Origin: Kiritimatiellia bacterium | GTDB lineage: Bacteria > Verrucomicrobiota > Kiritimatiellia > CAIVKH01 | DNA length: 64,000 nt | Direction: 5' to 3' | Assembly (NCBI GenBank): GCA_027493775.1 | Contig: JAOSKE010000003.1 | Coordinates: forward strand, 333,761 to 397,760 | In this document: positions 1 to 14,488 of the stretch, in pieces | Numbering within the stretch: position 1 is the stretch's first letter | Layout: each line of letters begins with the position of its first letter | The notes under the pieces: model-generated | Told to the model about the DNA's origin: nothing | Database searches by the model: none | The model's input: only the letters and a program-made list of their open reading frames with translations | Position numbers and translations under genes: made by a program

Positions 1-3000
1 CTTGAAGCGGAAGAGTCAGGTTGTTGGCCGGGCCATCCCAGTCGCCAGCGCCCCTATTCCACTTTTGCCAGACGCCATTGATCAGACCGACGGTGTTGCT
101 CGTGTAGTCGTACATTCCCTGTCGCCAGACGTTCGGAGCAAACCAGTGAATCTTCGTCGCTGAGGCGTAATCACTGCCCGACGGAAGACGATTGGTGCCG
201 AACACGTAAGAGACCGTCGCCGTGTCGGGAACGAAGAATGTGGAGTACCAGTTTTCGCCCGCTTTCAAACGCAGCGGCTTTGTCACATAGACCTCGCGGC
301 TGACGCGGCGTGTGCCTTGTCCCGGCCTCCAGGTGTCTTTTTGCGAAACACGATAGAAGCGCATGGTCGGCCCGCCCAACTCGCCCGGTGTCAGGCGGTA
401 TCTGTTTGTGGGGTTGTTGCCCCCTGCGTCAAGCAGCGTATTTCCTTCCGAGTAGTTGTTCGTGATACGGTCCATCCAATCCCAACGATTGCTCATCGAA
501 TCGGTCATCGAATCCGCGTCCACATACAGCTCGTCGTAGATACGGTTGCTTGCCGCGATCCAAGCGAGACGGACCGCGTTCGTAAAGTTGCCAACCGTTC
601 GCGCCCAGCCTTGCGTCACTTGGAAGTTCACCGTCAGGCCCGTGACCGTAACCATCGGCCCAATGTTTCCGGCCTTATCCCGTCCCGCAATGCTGATCCG
701 GTGATACGTGTCGAAGTTCAGGTTCGATATAATGATGGAGCCGGTGTCAAACTCATCCAAATTCGCCGGACCGTTCGTGTACGTGATGACATTCGTCGAA
801 ATCGGATCATCGTTGCCGTCCAACTCATAGACGAACACCATATACGTATCCCACGGTGAAAGTGGCGCGGAGTCCGACTGACGCCAACCGGCAGCCTTGT
901 GCATATTGTTGGTACTGCTCGGTGTCCAAGTGATCTTCAGTTCTGAAGTTTCATCCACCGCCACATCCATCGTGTCGTTGGTCACATTGAGAACAGCCAG
1001 CGGCGGATTGGTGTCCACCCGCGCAAGGAGCGGAACAACATTGCCCATCATATTATCATTCGAACGATCACTATCGTCGTCCACTGCAAACACAAAGCCC
1101 GTCAACACACCCTGCTGCCCCACGATACTCGCGACGCCCGAAGTGACAGAAGAAGCAACCCAAATGCCATCATTCGTCGTTGTGGGAGCGGCTGCCGAAA
1201 GGTTCGGCGCAACAACCTTGTAATAGTTGATGCCCGAATAGTCATCCACCGCCTCGCCCCAACTAAAGGTGAGTTGGTTGGTGCTGATCCACTGTGGATT
1301 GCCGTTCACCGCGAGGTCGTCGAGATAGACCTGAGTCCGTTTTTCGCCATTTTCAACACGCACAATGCGCATGGTCACGCCAGGGTCAAACAGTTCCACG
1401 ACCCAAGAGACAAGCTGCCAATCTGGATTCGCTGACGTAACTTCCACGGCATCGCCAATGGCAACCCACGCACTTCCGTCGCGACGCTCAAGCTGAATCA
1501 GCGGCTCGCCGCTACCTCCTCCCACACGCGCGGCATAGACGCTCACCAATCCCGGCGCATCAACCGGTGGGAACTGAATATACGGCGGCACTTCGGGAAC
1601 GTTGTTCGTCAGAAGTCCAATACGGCGCGTTCCTGTATGCTTCGGATCCAGTGAGGTATGCGTCACCCCGACTCCGATCCAGGCACCGTAGGAATCGGTA
1701 TTTGTCCACGCTGTTGCGCTGGGCAGAGGGCTTACCGGCCATCCCTGGTCCGTCTCGAAACTCGTCGAGAGCAAAACGCCGCCACTCTCATTGCCCAGCA
1801 CCGAGGCGGAGGCAATCTGCGGCCCGGCAACGTCATCATCAAAGACTTGCAGGAAGCCGACCTGCTCAGCGTACAGCGTTGCCGTGTCGTTCACCCGGTC
1901 ATTGTCCGAATCAGGAATCGTCACGCGAACGACCGCCTGGCTCGATCCACTGGATCCGGTGATCGCCATAAGCTGTGTAATCACGCTCTCGGTAAAGAAT
2001 CCATCGGAGAAGGTCCAGACATTCGTCTGCACAACACTCGGTCCATCACTCGGCGACGACAGCGCCGCGCTCCATCCAGTCACAACGCCGGGCAGAATAT
2101 CACCGCCAACGCTGAAGCTCATGATGTCGTTGGTCGTGCCCGATGCGCCGCGAAGCACACCGCTCTGTTTATCAATTGCGCCGAATGCAAACTGCAAATG
2201 ACGCCCGGCCGGCTTCGCCAGCTCTTCGTCGGTCACGGCAAAAATGGTATTCGACGATGTTCCCTGACGGCGGCTATAGACATTTCTAATCAGCGTGTCT
2301 CCGCTCCCCACGGCAAACCCGTTTGTGTTCACGAAAAGCGGGCGTCCAGCGGCGCCGGTGTACACGATATTGCTGGTCTCCGGCGGATTCTGGTCGTCGT
2401 CAATCACACGGATATAGCCCATGACATGGTTGCTGACGATCATCTGGTCGTCCACGCGGTCAGCATCCGCATCCGGAAGGGTCGCAGTAATCTCCAAGTC
2501 ATCGCCCTGTGGGGCGGTTCCATCGCCACCCCACATGGCGGAGACGCGATCCCAAGTAAAGAGCGCGGCGGCAAACTCCCAGACGCTGGTTGCACCGGCA
2601 ACCTTTGTGTCGGTCGAGCTGAGGGCGGACTTGTAATTTGCGAGATCGTTTGTCGTCACAAACGGAATGGAGAGGCTCATATTCGTCTCATGCGAGCCGG
2701 CCGTTGCGCGTTGAATGCCGCTGTACGTGTCGTAGGCGCCAAGGGCAATGCGCATGCCGGTATTGGTCAGCATACCGTCATAGACGAAGTAGCGCTCCAG
2801 ATTGTTGTCAATCGACTGCGCCGAGGCGGGGGTTCCATTGGTTGAAACGCGTAAGGGGCGCGTCCCGCGCACAGGCGCGTTGGTGTCATCGTCATAGACA
2901 TAGAAACGCAATGGCGTGTTAATGGTCAGGGCGCGATTCACCGGCACCGCGTCGCCTCCCTTGGGCGCGGAAACCGTCGAACCTCCCGGATCGGTTTCCG

Positions 3001-6000
3001 CGGAGACGGTTACAAAGTATTGCAGAGAAAAGTCGAGGTTTGTGACCGAGAAGCCCTTGCGCTGGTAGGTCGTGACGGAGGTTCCGCCATTGACCCCGAA
3101 GTAGTTCGTGAAGAACCGGTCGAGGTTGAATGCGTTGCTTGCCACGCCGACGGCGAGCGGGTCCCAGTTCGGGGTGATCCGTCCGTCCGGGCTGCTGATG
3201 TGATTGGTGCTCGTGTTATCCACGTAGACGCCATTCGGACTGTCCCAGCGCACGGCGAAATCAATCAGACTTGAAGACGCCAGCTCGGCATCGCTCAAGT
3301 TGGTGACGATCGTGTTGTACACAGAGGCATCATAATTTGTGCCAATATAGACCAGCGTCGGCACGGGACCATTGTCCGGGTGCCAATTGGCCGGCAGATT
3401 CCACATCGTCTCTTCCCAACTCGGTGAAATCCGGATGCTGTCAAAGGTGAATGTCTGATTAATATCTGCGGCGATGATCTGGATGCCATCGATCCTAGAT
3501 ATGTTGACATTGGTCATTTCCACGGACCAGCCGAGCTCGCGATCAGGATCCGCATAGGCGAGATTCCCACTCGTGAAGGCGCTGGCGGCAAATCGCTTCG
3601 TGTCGAAGTCGTACATCATCACCATGAGGTAGTCGGTCCCGCCATTCAGTTGGTAGCCCGAATTGGAGCCATCCATCCGATTGGTTCTGGTGGCGCCGTT
3701 CCAGCTCAATGAAAGGCGGTTATCCGCGACGCCGTATGCCTTGCCGACAAACCCGGTGGTGCCTGCGCCATTCAGCAGGTTGATCCCCATGTAATCATTG
3801 TTGCCCAGCCCAATGGACGTGTTGAGCTTGATTGCGAGATACATCCGACCGCTGGAGAACGGCGGGAAGTACCGACTCAAGGCGCGTTTGCCGGTGCCAT
3901 CGTCATTGCTGTTGCTGAAGTCGGTGTAGCCGGATTTCGTTCCCGCGGGCGTATCAGCGGGATAGGCGCCAAAGTTCGGATAGTTGCCCGCACCGGCCTC
4001 CATCAAGCCATATTGAGTCGCCCAATTGTTCGTCCAGCCGGTTCCGCCACCCTTGCCATTGAGGTTGTCCCACGACGTATAATCAAAGCCTTCATACACC
4101 AAGCCAATGGCGGCGGTCTTGGTGCTGCGCGGGTTGTTCTGGGCCGTCGTGATATTGTAATCAATACCTCCGCCACTGCCGTTGTATTCATATGCGCGGA
4201 ACTCATAGATGATGCCGGGGATGAGTCCGTTCACTTCAACGGAGGTGCCCGTTCCGCTATAGACCACATAATTGCCATTGCCCAGGTGCGAACCGCTTCC
4301 ATACGTGGCATTCGCGGTGTAGGTCGTGCCATCCACCGGGTTTTGATTCACGGCATTGGTCCCGCGCGCCACAATCACAACACCCTGTCCACTGCCACGA
4401 TCCCATGTGAAGGCGATGCGGTTGGTGCCGGTGAGCGTGAAGACGATGTTGCTCGCCTGCGAGGACGGTGATTCGCACTGCGTTTCCGCATTGGTCGTGG
4501 GAGCGCTCGTGAGATTGTAGTTGTAGGTCTGCGCACTGCTTCCGTTCCATCGGAACGAGAATACTTGGAAATAGTAGGGGCTGCAGGAGGTCAGACCGGT
4601 GTGCAGATAGCCCGCTGCGCTGCCGGGCGTGACCACGGAAACCGTGGCATCGCCGATCGGATCGCCATTGGAATAGCCCACGCCATCCACCGGGACGTTG
4701 GTCACCGGCAAGGACGAACGCAGAATCAAATAGCCGCTCGCCGCCGGCGATCCGCCCGCCGCGGTCCAGTTGTTGCTGATCGTCGTGTCGGACATCGGCG
4801 TGGCTGTGAGGCCGGTCACCTGCGCAGCGGGTTCGAAGGACAGCGTGAACCGACTACCGATCGCATTGCCTGCGGCTGTATAATAATCAGCTGCGGCGCC
4901 GACGCCGTTGTATTCGAAAATCGCGAAGAAGTACTCCGTCTCCGCATTCAAGCCGGTGAAGGTGAAGTTCGTGCCCGATCCGTTATAGACGACCTTGTTT
5001 CCGCTGCCGAGGTCGGTGGCGAGCGAGAAGTCGCTGTTGAAGGCATAGGCCGTGCTGTCTGATGGGGTGAAGCTCACCGCCGAACCCTGACGGGCGATGA
5101 CGATCCGGCTCGCGCCGTTGCCCGGCGTCCAACCGACGATCATCGCGTTGGTCTCCACGTTCCGATAGCTCATGCCGCTGGCGTGCAGGGTCGGCTCGCC
5201 GGAGAAGTGGTTGATCAGCGCCTCCCAGGTGGCCGCCACGCGAATTTCATCGAAGCAGACGCTGCCCTCATTCTTTGCCGCAATGCGAATACCGTTGATC
5301 GATCCGATCGCCACCGTGGGCGTATTGGTCGCCCTCCAAGTCGGTTCTGTGAGCGGAAGCGTGTCGCCCCCGTTGTAGGCGCGGCCATAAAGCTTATCCG
5401 CCTCAAAGTCGTATTTCATGATGTAGAAATACGGCGAGCCGGGGCCGGTCACGCCAAAATCCGTCGCGATGGCGCTGCCATTTCCGGCGCCGAAGTCTAT
5501 GCCGAATTTCTCGCCATTGAACAGCTTGCCGGCAAACGCGACTTCCGTCCCGTTGCTCATCAGCGACACGCCGTTGAACCCGTCGGCGTTGCCGTCTGTC
5601 TTTTGGAAGGCCACGGCGACATAAATCGAGCCTGTGGAGAACGTGCTGAAGTTGCGGAAGGACTTCAACTCGACATCGCCCGAGGTGCTTCCGCACACCT
5701 TGTTGCCGGATGCCGCAGGATAGTTGGCGGGAACGGCTAGGTTGCCGCTATCAATACTGAAGCCCACATTGGGATCGTTGTCCCACGCTGACGACCAGCC
5801 CGTGCCACCCGCGGAGCCTTCCAGCGTGCCCACCGCGTTCGTGAACTGATCGACAATTTCTCCCGCGAAATAGCCGGTCACCTGCACTGTAACCACGACG
5901 GTCTGTGCAGCGTTCGTCTGATCGCCGTTCAGTGTAATGGTGCCCTGATAGGTTCCCGGGTTCAGGCCGGAGGCGTCAATCGTCATGGTGTGTGTCTTTG

Positions 6001-9000
6001 CCGAACCGTTGCCCACCAAACTGCCATCCGTCGCGGCGAGGCTCAACCAACCACCCGCCGAGGCGTAGCTGATAGAGCTGGTGTAGGTCAACGCGCCGGA
6101 ACCGATGTTCGTGACGTACAAACTCGGCCACGGCGCGGGCCCTGTGACATTTCCAAACGACGATGTGACCGTGATCGCTGCGGGGGCGCGGCCGATTCCG
6201 CCTGCAAAGGTGCCGGGCACCACGGTGAAGACCACTTCATTGGTCGCAAACGAATGGTCGCCCGCGCCCCAGTCGGCGTCCGCGTCCGCGACGATGATGC
6301 GCGCGGTCCAAATACCCGTTGCAGGGAACGAGACGGTCGCCGGACTGAGATAGCCGATGGGCGAAAGCGTCGTGGCCCCACCATTCGCGAAGCTCAGTGC
6401 GTCAAACGCCGCACGCAACTTCATGGCGCCGGATGGATCCCACAACTCAAAATACGGAGAGCTGTCCGGTTGCGTTGTGCTGGCGCCATTGACATTGATG
6501 CCGCTGCCCGCGTCACTGACGCGACCGGTGAGCGACCAACCCACACCATATTGCAACTCATCCACGCGAACGGTGTATGAACCCATCGATCCCCAGATGC
6601 GGAAGTTCTGAAGGGTCGGGGGTATCGTGTCATCGTCGAATACACCCAGCAAACCATGCTGTTGATTGGAGAGCGACATCCGGTCGTTCGGACGATCAAA
6701 GTCGGCATCGCGCCACGTCACCATGACGGGATTCGTTCCCTGCCCGGCCCAGGTTGAATTCGTCACCAGGTTCTCGATCTGCGACGCCGAAAATTGGCTC
6801 GTGAATATCCAGACACTCGTCGCGGAACTGGAGAACGTGTCCGCATACGGCGTACTGGAGGCCGAGCTGTATTGCGCGACGTTGCTAATCACCGCCGAGC
6901 CGATCGTCAAGCTGCTCTGGCTCTCTGGATCCGACGTGCCTCGCGCCAAACCGGAACCGACGTCCACCGCGCCGAAGTAGAACGTCAGCGGATAAGACGC
7001 GACCGAAGCCAAGGCGCCGTCGCTGATTTGATACAAGATATTCGTCCCGGAGCCCGTGCCGCTAACACCCGTTCCGTTTGTGCTGATGTGCATGGTGCGA
7101 TTCGCGTTGACCGCCGGCGACTTGATATTGGCGATCGTCGGCGCCGCCGTGTCGTCGTCAATCACGGTGAAGGCTTGTGAGGTGCCGTTCGAAAGTTTTT
7201 GAAGGTCAATCGAAGCCACGCCGTTCGAACCCACGGCGCTCCATCGCGCGGTGTACACGCCCAACACCACGTCGTCATGCGAGGTGAGTCCGGTGTGGGC
7301 GGTGTTTGACGCGGTCAAGGTCTTGCCACTGTCCAGATAGCTGAACGCGCTGAAGACGTAATCCGTGACGAGCTGAATGTTGTTCGGCGTCAAAATGTCG
7401 AAGTTGGGGATGAAGTAGGGCGAGATGGTGTTGGTGGACTCAACGCCGATGGTGCTGCGAATGTTGAACATCACCGCATAGGTGCCGCCGGTGACCTGCG
7501 CATCGGTGACGGGGCTGCCGCCATTGACAAGGAAGTTGGTTGAATAGGGCGCGCTCTTATCCGCCTGCACCAGATCGAGCCAGTTCGTCGCGACGCGGAC
7601 TTCGTCAAACCACATGGCGCCGATATTTGCGGTGTTGTAACCGCCGCCGCCGATGCGAATGGTATCAATGCCCGAAATCGCCGAACTCGGCGTATTGTCA
7701 ATGTCCCATGTGCCCGGCTCCGTTCCCGGCACCGTGTCTGTTCGATAGTACGCTTTTGCCGACACCTTGTTCGCGGAGAAGTCATATTTTGCAATAACCA
7801 AATAGACCGTGCCCGTACTGCCGCCTGCGCCGGATTCGGTCCCGTTGAGCACATAGGCAGACGAGGATTTTCCACTGCCGGTCGAATCAATCGCGAGGAC
7901 ATTGCCGGCGCCCGCGCGGCCGACGAATGCCTTTTCGGTGCCGCCATCAAAGAGGCTGAGACCGAAATAGCGGTCCGTTGCGCCGCTGCCGCCGAAATAG
8001 CGGAACGACATCAAGGCCGCGACATAAATCTGACCGCTGGTCTGTCGCGTGAAGGAGCGGGACGCAAAGGCCGTGTCGTTATTCGCCAGCCCCGTGATCT
8101 TCATTCGGTTCGCCGAGGTGGCGGGATAGCCATCCATGATCGGCATCATCGGCGTGTCCGTGCCGCTGTCCGAATAGTTTGTCTGAACCATCCATGTGCC
8201 GGCGCCGGAAGTGGACCATGCCCCACTCCAGCCCACGCCGCCGTTTTGCCCACTGAGCGCCAGTCCATTTGTATAAGCGCCCTGTTCAATCTTCACATTC
8301 GGAGGGTATGTAGCCAAGGTGCCGTTGTCTGCCACACCCGGTGAATAGTAGTTTCCACTGACCGAATAGAATTTGTAGTACGCAGACGAACCGGCGGAGA
8401 CAATGTGCTCAAACTTATTCGTCGCCCCACCTTTATAGATCACCTTGCCGCTGCCAATGGAGCTACCAACAGCATACGCGGTGTTCTGTGCGGGCTCCGT
8501 CCCAATGGAAGAGGTGTCATAGACAATCATCACGTCGTAGCTTCCGCTCTTCGTCCAAGCAAGGCGCATCATTTCCGCGCCATCGGTTGTGGCGCTCACG
8601 CCAGTCGGATCGCTAATCGCGTTGATGGTCAATGTAACCGTAATCGTCTTCGGCGAATTCGTCGCGGCGTTTTCGCCGCCGCCCGTCTGCGTGACGGTAA
8701 TCGTCGCATTGCTGACGCCGGGGTTAAGGCCCGTGACAGTGTAGTTAATCGTATGCGACTGCGTCTGGCCGCCTGTCTTGTTGGTTGCCGTCGTTGGCGA
8801 GACGGACAACCAGCCCACATTGTCGCTGACTTCATACGACAACGAGCTACCGCCGACGTTGGTTACAACAAAGCTGCCCGCGGCAGGATTGACCCCGATC
8901 GTGGTCGAGAGCGTGATCGGCCCGCCAACGCCAATGCCCGGCTCCCTGTCCGCCGTGGCGCTGCTGGCCGGATTTCCGGATGCCGTGTTGATGTTGTAGT

Positions 9001-12000
9001 TCGCGCCGCCGCCGCTGCCGTTAAATTCATACACGCGGAAGTGATACGTCGTGTTGGTCTTCAAACCGGTAACGGTCACGCTATTACCTGAGCCGCTATA
9101 CACAACATAATTGCCCGTGCCGAGTTGCGTTCCGGATCCGAACGTGCTGTTGGCGGTGTACCCCGTGCCGTCCACCGGATTGCTGTTCACCGCCGAGCCT
9201 TCGCGCGCAACAACAATGCGGTTTGCGCCGTTTCCACTTGTCCAGTTTAGCTCGATTGAGCTCTTCGTACGACTGGGGAAGGTAATGGTCGTCGCCTGGG
9301 TGCTCGGCTCCGCCGCGCGCGTTGTTGCGCTTGCGCTCGGGATGATGCCGCCGACGTAGTAATTGTAGGTCTGGGCATTCGAGCCATCCCAGTTGAACGG
9401 GATGATGGTGAAGTAATAGAGCGTATTCGCGCTCAACCCCGTGATGCTCGCGGACGTCGCGGAACCGGGCGTGACAATCGCCGCTACGGTGCTATCGCCG
9501 ATGGAGTTGCCCGAGCTATATCCCGTCCCATCCACCGGGGTTCCGGTGGGCGCGGCGCCGCTGCGCTGCAAAATGATGTAGCCCGAAGGCGGGCCGCCGG
9601 CCGCCGTCCACGAGAGATCAATCCGCGTGTCCGAAAACGTGGTCGCGCCGAACGCCGTCGCATGACTCCCCGGCTCCGTGGAGAGCGTATAGCGATCGCC
9701 CGGGTTGCCCGTCGCAGTGGAGGTGTAATAGTTCAGCGACAGGCCGCTGCCGTTGTATTCAAAGACCTGCGCATAGTAGCGCGTCGCCGGGTTGAGTCCG
9801 CTGAGCGTGAACGAGCTTCCACTGCCCTGATAGACCACCTTGCCGGAGCCAAGGGCCGAACCGCTGCCCGAAAAATCGGCGTCCGCTGTATAAGCGGTGC
9901 CATCCGCCGGCCCGCCCGACGGCGCGCTGCCCGCACGGACAATCACCAAGCGATTTGCCCCGCTGCCAGAAGTCCAGCCCACTGTCATGGAGGTGGTGCC
10001 AATTGAGCTGAAGGTCACCACGCTCGCCTGCGTAACCGGCTCCGATGCCAAGGTCGTGCGACTGTTCGGGTTGTCCGAAGCCGTGCTGGTCAGATAGTCC
10101 TCCGAACCAGCGCCGCCGTTGAATTCATAAACGCGGAAATGATAGACCGTGCCCGCGCTCAAGCCACTTACGTTGACCGAGGTTCCGGTGCCCTTGTACA
10201 CCACAAAGTTGCCCGTTCCAATCTGTGTCCCACTTCCGAACGTCGCACTCGCCGTATAGGTTGTGGCATCGACCGGGTTGCTGTCCACCGCCGCGCCCGC
10301 ATGGGCCACCACGATGCGGTTGAATCCATCGCCGACCGTCCAGTCCACCGTCATCGTCGTCGTTCCCACGGCGCTGAAGGTGATGTCCTTCGCTTGAACC
10401 GTCGGCTCCGGCGAAGCGGGCGGAACAAATACCAGCACCAAGTTGCCGCTGACATCCCGAACCTCGAAACTGCCGCCATCCAGCGACGGGGTGAACTCCG
10501 ATGTATCAATCGAGAACTTGTTGGTCGCAAAACTGCTCAGCGAGCCGCTGATGATGACATTGGTGTAGCCCAGCGCACTATTAAAGGAGGGGCTTCCCCT
10601 TAACAAAAGGACAACCGGATTCACCGAGCTAGCTGTTATTTTCACGTCACCGGAGCCGCCACCGGAGGTAATCAAGTCCCAATCCGTTCCGGCCGTCCCC
10701 GTCATGGAGGAGAAGTTAACCTCCAACTGGCTGTTATTCTTCACATCCATGGTGGCCACACGCAGGTGGCCAACTGTATTGGAAGCCGAACCCGCGCTCA
10801 CCTGGCCCGTGACGATCAAACCGCCGATGGAGCCATTTCCGTAGAGAAACGCCGCGCTGCCCACGCCGACATCTGATGAGGTGTTCGTCCCGGTATAGAC
10901 CACGGTGCCCGCATTGATCGCAAGACGACCGCTGTATGTGTTTTGGCCACCGAACACGAGGGTGCCATTCCCATTCTTCACCAATGCGCGCCCAGCGGCG
11001 TTCTCCCCAATCACCCCATTGAGCGTCAGCGTGCTGTCATCGACCGTCCAGGTGCGTGAGCTGCTCAGCGTATCGGCAATCCCGGCGATGGTAAGAGGAT
11101 ATGGACCAGCAAACGTGAAATCGGAGTTTGATGTAATGCTTAAACCATTTGCAACCGAGATAGGGCCACCGGACGTATTCCCGAAAGTATTGGCGCCCGG
11201 CGTGAAGGTCCCCGAGCCCAGCGCGTTCGCATGATTCACATTGACCCGCCCGGCGGAAATCGTCACCGCAGCCAACGAGCTGTTATTGCCGCTCAACGTC
11301 AAGGTTCCCGACCCCGCCTTCGTCAGGGTATTCGCCCCCACACTCCCGCTCAGCGTCAATTCGCTTGCGGCGACGGTGAGCGAACGATTGGCGCCCATCG
11401 TTACGGCCCCGCTCAGCGTCAGCGGATTGGAGCCGGAAAATGTGGCGTTTCCGCTGAGCGAAACATCGTTGGCAACCGTCAGCGCACCGCCGGAGGTGTT
11501 ATCGAAGACGTTTCCGCCCGTGGTGAAGGTTCCTGTGCCCAGCGCGTTCGCGTGCCCGATATTCAGCGTGCCGCCCGAAATAGTTGTCCCGCCGTGATTG
11601 TTGTTCCCGTTGAGCGTCAACGTGCCCGCGCCCGCCTTGGTCAGCACCCGGCTTCCGGATGACTGAGTTACCTGGCCGTTGATCGTCATGGATCCGCTTG
11701 TCACCGTCAGGGTGCGATTGGCACCGCCCAAACTTACCGTGCCACCGACCACCAGCGGATTCGAACCGCTAAACGTCGTACCGGCGTTAATGTTGACATT
11801 GTTGGGAATGGTGACCGACCCACCCGATGTGTTGTCAAAGGTGTTTCCTGACGCGATCGCGTAGGTGCCAGAGCCAAGGGCATTGTTATGGTTTATGTTG
11901 AGCGTCCCGCCGGAGGCGCTCTGACTCACACCGCCCGAAAAGGTGTTGTTTCCACTCAGCGTGAGCGTGCCCGCGCCGGCCTTGGTCAGGCTATAGGCGC

Positions 12001-13642
12001 CGGAAATCGCGCCGCCAACCGTGAGGGTATTCGCGCTAACCGTCACCGTTCTATTCGCGCCCAGCGCCACGGCGCCGGTGCCCATATTCAGGTTCTGTGT
12101 ACCGATAAAGGAAAAGTCCGCATTCCAATCCTGTGTATTGTTGTTCGATAGCGTCACCGCTGCGCTGGTCACGCCAACCGTCGTGACCCCCGAAATCGTC
12201 AGCTTGCCCGAGCCGATGGCCGTCGCGTGATTGATGTTGAGCGTACCCACACTCAGCGTCGTTCCGCCGCTGTACGTGTTCGCGCCGGACAGCGTCAGGG
12301 TGCGGCTGCCGCTCTTGGTAAGACCAAACGTACCGCTGACCACACCGCCGAGCGTGAGGGCTCCACTGGCGGCATTCGCCGACGTGGCCGCGCTGAGCAC
12401 GAGGTTGTTGTTGATGGTTTGGGTGTTGGAGGAGTCGTTCTGAATCAGTGAATAGATATTCATCGCGTTTCCGCCCAGGGTGAAGGCGGACGCGCCGGAG
12501 TTGAAATAGATGCTCGAAAACGCGCTGTTCGCAGCGTGCGTGATGCTGGGGGTTGTTCGCGTGGACCCCGCAAAGCGCATAATGCTCGAAGAGCCCGCCA
12601 GCGGATACAGATCGTTATTCCAGTTCGCCTCCGTCAGCGAGTTGTTGTCGGCGCCACCGCCATCCCAGGTCGCATCCGTCGGCCGCGTCCGCGCACTCGT
12701 TGTCGCGGCCGCGGAGTAATACGAGTAGTTCTCCGCATAGAACGCATAGTAGTACATCGTACCCGCGGACAAGCCCGTGTCGGTCAGCGTCGTCGCACCG
12801 CCGCGATAGATCACCGTGCCCGAGCCGAGCGTATTGCCGCTGTTATATGTCGACCCCTGTGTCGGCGCGGTGAAGTTGCTCGAGGTCGAGCGGACGATCA
12901 GCGTGTCCTTCGCGCTTCCCGATACGCCCTTCGTCCACGCGAGATTAATTTGCGTGCTCGGATTCCCACCATTGCGCGTCGCCGAAAGACCGGATGGCGC
13001 GTTCAGCGCGCTAAGGGTATATGTCGCCGAGTGAGGACTGCCGCTACTGCCGTCAGAAGCCGCGTCCCAGTCGCCGCCGCTCCAATTCCCCTGAACATTG
13101 AAGTACACCTGAATATAGCGGGTGCCCGTGCTGCCGCTCGTCAGCAGAATGTTCTCCGCCGTCTGGTCCCACATCCGGTCGCCTCCGTTCTGGCTGCGCT
13201 GACCCAACGTGACCTGCGTATAGCCGCCGCTGTTGGCGAGACGATAATAAAACCAGAAAGGACCGGCCCAGTCCCCGCTGTTTTCCCAACTGTTGCCCTC
13301 GGCCCCATTCAGAAAGAACCGATCACCAAGATAAAACGTGCCAAAGTTCTGTCCATTAAACCCGGACGACACCGGATTGCCGTAATACGCGTTCCCGGAG
13401 CCTTCGTCGATGATAACGAATTGCTTCCACATTCCCACACCGCCAAAGCTGACCGAGGGGAAAGCAATCGCTAGCAGCGCCAAAATCAGCGCGCCAGCAT
13501 AGACCCAATGTCCACCGATAATTGGCCCTACTCCCGCGCGCCGATGAGAACTGGCGACCGTTTGTTCGAAAACATCTCCACCCATCGCCGACTTGCGCAA
13601 ACGCCGACCGGTTTTCGTAAAACTCTCCAACAAGCTTTTCAT
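1..13642 (-). CDS. Giant secreted multidomain repeat protein (3' end outside window)
   Basis: One open frame runs from the ATG at 13642 to the window edge with no stop, giving at least 4547 residues. Residues about 45-67 form a hydrophobic signal/anchor after a long basic N-region. Next come an Fn3-like module (about 210-300) and a block of autotransporter-associated beta-strand repeats (about 330-1000), recognisable by recurring [13 protein letters not shown] and ANTYSGGT-like units. The rest alternates Fn3-like modules (recurring [28 protein letters not shown]), BACON-like segments (WLSVSP) and lectin/LamG-like segments that begin with a G.GW..W pattern. No catalytic motif was recognised. 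It is probably exported to the cell surface as an adhesin or matrix protein; the C-terminal sorting signal would lie outside the window. It is notable that this 13.6-kb frame is intact while many shorter genes in the window are broken. Confidence 0.85.
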   Translation of the reverse strand, partial: MKSLLESFTKTGRRLRKSAMGGDVFEQTVASSHRRAGVGPIIGGHWVYAGALILALLAIAFPSVSFGGVGMWKQFVIIDEGSGNAYYGNPVSSGFNGQNFGTFYLGDRFFLNGAEGNSWENSGDWAGPFWFYYRLANSGGYTQVTLGQRSQNGGDRMWDQTAENILLTSGSTGTRYIQVYFNVQGNWSGGDWDAASDGSSGSPHSATYTLSALNAPSGLSATRNGGNPSTQINLAWTKGVSGSAKDTLIVRSTSSNFTAPTQGSTYNSGNTLGSGTVIYRGGATTLTDTGLSAGTMYYYAFYAENYSYYSAAATTSARTRPTDATWDGGGADNNSLTEANWNNDLYPLAGSSSIMRFAGSTRTTPSITHAANSAFSSIYFNSGASAFTLGGNAMNIYSLIQNDSSNTQTINNNLVLSAATSANAASGALTLGGVVSGTFGLTKSGSRTLTLSGANTYSGGTTLSVGTLNINHATAIGSGKLTISGVTTVGVTSAAVTLSNNNTQDWNADFSFIGTQNLNMGTGAVALGANRTVTVSANTLTVGGAISGAYSLTKAGAGTLTLSGNNTFSGGVSQSASGGTLNINHNNALGSGTYAIASGNTFDNTSGGSVTIPNNVNINAGTTFSGSNPLVVGGTVSLGGANRTLTVTSGSMTINGQVTQSSGSRVLTKAGAGTLTLNGNNNHGGTTISGGTLNIGHANALGTGTFTTGGNVFDNTSGGALTVANDVSLSGNATFSGSNPLTLSGAVTMGANRSLTVAASELTLSGSVGANTLTKAGSGTLTLSGNNSSLAAVTISAGRVNVNHANALGSGTFTPGANTFGNTSGGPISVANGLSITSNSDFTFAGPYPLTIAGIADTLSSSRTWTVDDSTLTLNGVIGENAAGRALVKNGNGTLVFGGQNTYSGRLAINAGTVVYTGTNTSSDVGVGSAAFLYGNGSIGGLIVTGQVSAGSASNTVGHLRVATMDVKNNSQLEVNFSSMTGTAGTDWDLITSGGGSGDVKITASSVNPVVLLLRGSPSFNSALGYTNVIISGSLSSFATNKFSIDTSEFTPSLDGGSFEVRDVSGNLVLVFVPPASPEPTVQAKDITFSAVGTTTMTVDWTVGDGFNRIVVAHAGAAVDSNPVDATTYTASATFGSGTQIGTGNFVVYKGTGTSVNVSGLSAGTVYHFRVYEFNGGAGSEDYLTSTASDNPNSRTTLASEPVTQASVVTFSSIGTTSMTVGWTSGSGANRLVIVRAGSAPSGGPADGTAYTADADFSGSGSALGSGKVVYQGSGSSFTLSGLNPATRYYAQVFEYNGSGLSLNYYTSTATGNPGDRYTLSTEPGSHATAFGATTFSDTRIDLSWTAAGGPPSGYIILQRSGAAPTGTPVDGTGYSSGNSIGDSTVAAIVTPGSATSASITGLSANTLYYFTIIPFNWDGSNAQTYNYYVGGIIPSASATTRAAEPSTQATTITFPSRTKSSIELNWTSGNGANRIVVAREGSAVNSNPVDGTGYTANSTFGSGTQLGTGNYVVYSGSGNSVTVTGLKTNTTYHFRVYEFNGSGGGANYNINTASGNPASSATADREPGIGVGGPITLSTTIGVNPAAGSFVVTNVGGSSLSYEVSDNVGWLSVSPTTATNKTGGQTQSHTINYTVTGLNPGVSNATITVTQTGGGENAATNSPKTITVTLTINAISDPTGVSATTDGAEMMRLAWTKSGSYDVMIVYDTSSIGTEPAQNTAYAVGSSIGSGKVIYKGGATNKFEHIVSAGSSAYYKFYSVSGNYYSPGVADNGTLATYPPNVKIEQGAYTNGLALSGQNGGVGWSGAWSTSGAGTWMVQTNYSDSGTDTPMMPIMDGYPATSANRMKITGLANNDTAFASRSFTRQTSGQIYVAALMSFRYFGGSGATDRYFGLSLFDGGTEKAFVGRAGAGNVLAIDSTGSGKSSSAYVLNGTESGAGGSTGTVYLVIAKYDFSANKVSAKAYYRTDTVPGTEPGTWDIDNTPSSAISGIDTIRIGGGGYNTANIGAMWFDEVRVATNWLDLVQADKSAPYSTNFLVNGGSPVTDAQVTGGTYAVMFNIRSTIGVESTNTISPYFIPNFDILTPNNIQLVTDYVFSAFSYLDSGKTLTASNTAHTGLTSHDDVVLGVYTARWSAVGSNGVASIDLQKLSNGTSQAFTVIDDDTAAPTIANIKSPAVNANRTMHISTNGTGVSGTGSGTNILYQISDGALASVASYPLTFYFGAVDVGSGLARGTSDPESQSSLTIGSAVISNVAQYSSASSTPYADTFSSSATSVWIFTSQFSASQIENLVTNSTWAGQGTNPVMVTWRDADFDRPNDRMSLSNQQHGLLGVFDDDTIPPTLQNFRIWGSMGSYTVRVDELQYGVGWSLTGRVSDAGSGINVNGASTTQPDSSPYFELWDPSGAMKLRAAFDALSFANGGATTLSPIGYLSPATVSFPATGIWTARIIVADADADWGAGDHSFATNEVVFTVVPGTFAGGIGRAPAAITVTSSFGNVTGPAPWPSLYVTNIGSGALTYTSSISYASAGGWLSLAATDGSLVGNGSAKTHTMTIDASGLNPGTYQGTITLNGDQTNAAQTVVVTVQVTGYFAGEIVDQFTNAVGTLEGSAGGTGWSSAWDNDPNVGFSIDSGNLAVPANYPAASGNKVCGSTSGDVELKSFRNFSTFSTGSIYVAVAFQKTDGNADGFNGVSLMSNGTEVAFAGKLFNGEKFGIDFGAGNGSAIATDFGVTGPGSPYFYIMKYDFEADKLYGRAYNGGDTLPLTEPTWRATNTPTVAIGSINGIRIAAKNEGSVCFDEIRVAATWEALINHFSGEPTLHASGMSYRNVETNAMIVGWTPGNGASRIVIARQGSAVSFTPSDSTAYAFNSDFSLATDLGSGNKVVYNGSGTNFTFTGLNAETEYFFAIFEYNGVGAAADYYTAAGNAIGSRFTLSFEPAAQVTGLTATPMSDTTISNNWTAAGGSPAASGYLILRSSLPVTNVPVDGVGYSNGDPIGDATVSVVTPGSAAGYLHTGLTSCSPYYFQVFSFRWNGSSAQTYNYNLTSAPTTNAETQCESPSSQASNIVFTLTGTNRIAFTWDRGSGQGVVIVARGTNAVNQNPVDGTTYTANATYGSGSHLGNGNYVVYSGTGTSVEVNGLIPGIIYEFRAYEYNGSGGGIDYNITTAQNNPRSTKTAAIGLVYEGFDYTSWDNLNGKGGGTGWTNNWATQYGLMEAGAGNYPNFGAYPADTPAGTKSGYTDFSNSNDDGTGKRALSRYFPPFSSGRMYLAIKLNTSIGLGNNDYMGINLLNGAGTTGFVGKAYGVADNRLSLSWNGATRTNRMDGSNSGYQLNGGTDYLMVMMYDFDTKRFAASAFTSGNLAYADPDRELGWSVEMTNVNISRIDGIQIIAADINQTFTFDSIRISPSWEETMWNLPANWHPDNGPVPTLVYIGTNYDASVYNTIVTNLSDAELASSSLIDFAVRWDSPNGVYVDNTSTNHISSPDGRITPNWDPLAVGVASNAFNLDRFFTNYFGVNGGTSVTTYQRKGFSVTNLDFSLQYFVTVSAETDPGGSTVSAPKGGDAVPVNRALTINTPLRFYVYDDDTNAPVRGTRPLRVSTNGTPASAQSIDNNLERYFVYDGMLTNTGMRIALGAYDTYSGIQRATAGSHETNMSLSIPFVTTNDLANYKSALSSTDTKVAGATSVWEFAAALFTWDRVSAMWGGDGTAPQGDDLEITATLPDADADRVDDQMIVSNHVMGYIRVIDDDQNPPETSNIVYTGAAGRPLFVNTNGFAVGSGDTLIRNVYSRRQGTSSNTIFAVTDEELAKPAGRHLQFAFGAIDKQSGVLRGASGTTNDIMSFSVGGDILPGVVTGWSAALSSPSDGPSVVQTNVWTFSDGFFTESVITQLMAITGSSGSSQAVVRVTIPDSDNDRVNDTATLYAEQVGFLQVFDDDVAGPQIASASVLGNESGGVLLSTSFETDQGWPVSPLPSATAWTNTDSYGAWIGVGVTHTSLDPKHTGTRRIGLLTNNVPEVPPYIQFPPVDAPGLVSVYAARVGGGSGEPLIQLERRDGSAWVAIGDAVEVTSANPDWQLVSWVVELFDPGVTMRIVRVENGEKRTQVYLDDLAVNGNPQWISTNQLTFSWGEAVDDYSGINYYKVVAPNLSAAAPTTTNDGIWVASSVTSGVASIVGQQGVLTGFVFAVDDDSDRSNDNMMGNVVPLLARVDTNPPLAVLNVTNDTMDVAVDETSELKITWTPSSTNNMHKAAGWRQSDSAPLSPWDTYMVFVYELDGNDDPISTNVITYTNGPANLDEFDTGSIIISNLNFDTYHRISIAGRDKAGNIGPMVTVTGLTVNFQVTQGWARTVGNFTNAVRLAWIAASNRIYDELYVDADSMTDSMSNRWDWMDRITNNYSEGNTLLDAGGNNPTNRYRLTPGELGGPTMRFYRVSQKDTWRPGQGTRRVSREVYVTKPLRLKAGENWYSTFFVPDTATVSYVFGTNRLPSGSDYASATKIHWFAPNVWRQGMYDYTSNTVGLINGVWQKWNRGAGDWDGPANNLTLPLQ

Positions 13643-14080
13643 AAATCTCTGCTCTTTTATACGCCCCACACGCGAACTATATGTCCACGCGCCCCATGCC
13701 GTATCGACAATGGGTCGAATCTAATCAACCAATGCAAACACCCCTCGCCACTGTCTGGACACACAACCTCCTTGCGTCTCAATATAGCCGAACACCCACC
13801 CGATGTTAAGCGGTTTTTCTACCCCACATCTTACGCCTTTAAGTCGGATGGCGACCCGCCGCTATGTCGCCTCCGGAGCTCTCCGCCGAGATTCCGTTTA
13901 GGATTTGACCGGAAAATTCGGCCGCAAACGCCCCAGTCCCCACCGTCATTCATCCCGGCCCGCGTCTTTCTTTCAACTATTTTAACAATCGGACTTGCCA
14001 ACCCCGCCGCGCCACCCTATAACGCGCTCCGAAATCGAAAGGAAAAACGAAAGACAAGCCAGCTCGGCTTGAAATGGGTT
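13643..14080. other. Intergenic region upstream of rpsO
   Basis: About 440 bp lie between the divergent giant gene and rpsO. An open frame runs through much of it on the plus strand, but it has no family-like sequence before the S15 core. The region should hold the promoters for both genes. I see no clear -35/-10 pair or conserved structure. Confidence 0.4.
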
Positions 14081-14338
14081 ATGCAGAACAAAGCGGCCAT
14101 TAAGCAGGATTACAAGCTCCACGAGAACGACACCGGATCCGTCGAGGTTCAGGTCGCGCTCCTCACTCAACGCATCAAAGAACTGACGGAGCACCTGCAA
14201 AAGCATGTGAAAGACCACAGCTCGCGACGCGGCCTGATCAGTATGGTCGGGCAACGCCGCCGCCTGCTGGATTACCTCAACCGCCACAGCCAGACGCGCT
14301 ATCAGTCCCTGATCGGCCGCCTCGGTCTGCGCCGCTAA
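14081..14338 (+). CDS. rpsO: 30S ribosomal protein S15
   Basis: The 85-residue product matches S15 across its length, with the signatures [22 protein letters not shown] and the C-terminal [14 protein letters not shown]15 binds 16S rRNA in the platform of the small subunit. The ATG at 14081 gives the expected family length (88-89 residues in E. coli). An open frame continues far upstream but has no S15 character, so it was excluded. pnp follows 150 bp downstream, the classic rpsO-pnp order. In that arrangement the two genes are often co-transcribed and S15 represses its own translation. Confidence 0.95.
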   Translation: MQNKAAIKQDYKLHENDTGSVEVQVALLTQRIKELTEHLQKHVKDHSSRRGLISMVGQRRRLLDYLNRHSQTRYQSLIGRLGLRR

Positions 14339-14488
14339 ACCGCGTCCCGGCTCGCTCCGGGCAGGTCTGTCTTTCAATCAAATAGCATCCGCGTGGTCGC
14401 CCTCGGCGAACGCGCCGGTCGGACCCATTGTCCGATTTTCCCGGCACGTCCACCAATCAAGGACCATTCGGGGCGCCAAGGAAATAAA

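Noticed and set aside
317-13474. Many plus-strand open frames of 60-400 codons across the first 13.5 kb
   Set aside because: They are antisense shadows of the giant minus-strand gene; they are rich in Arg/His and show no family motif.
13508-14080. Long N-terminal extension of S15
   Set aside because: The open frame continues upstream, but nothing before 14081 resembles S15 or a known fused domain.
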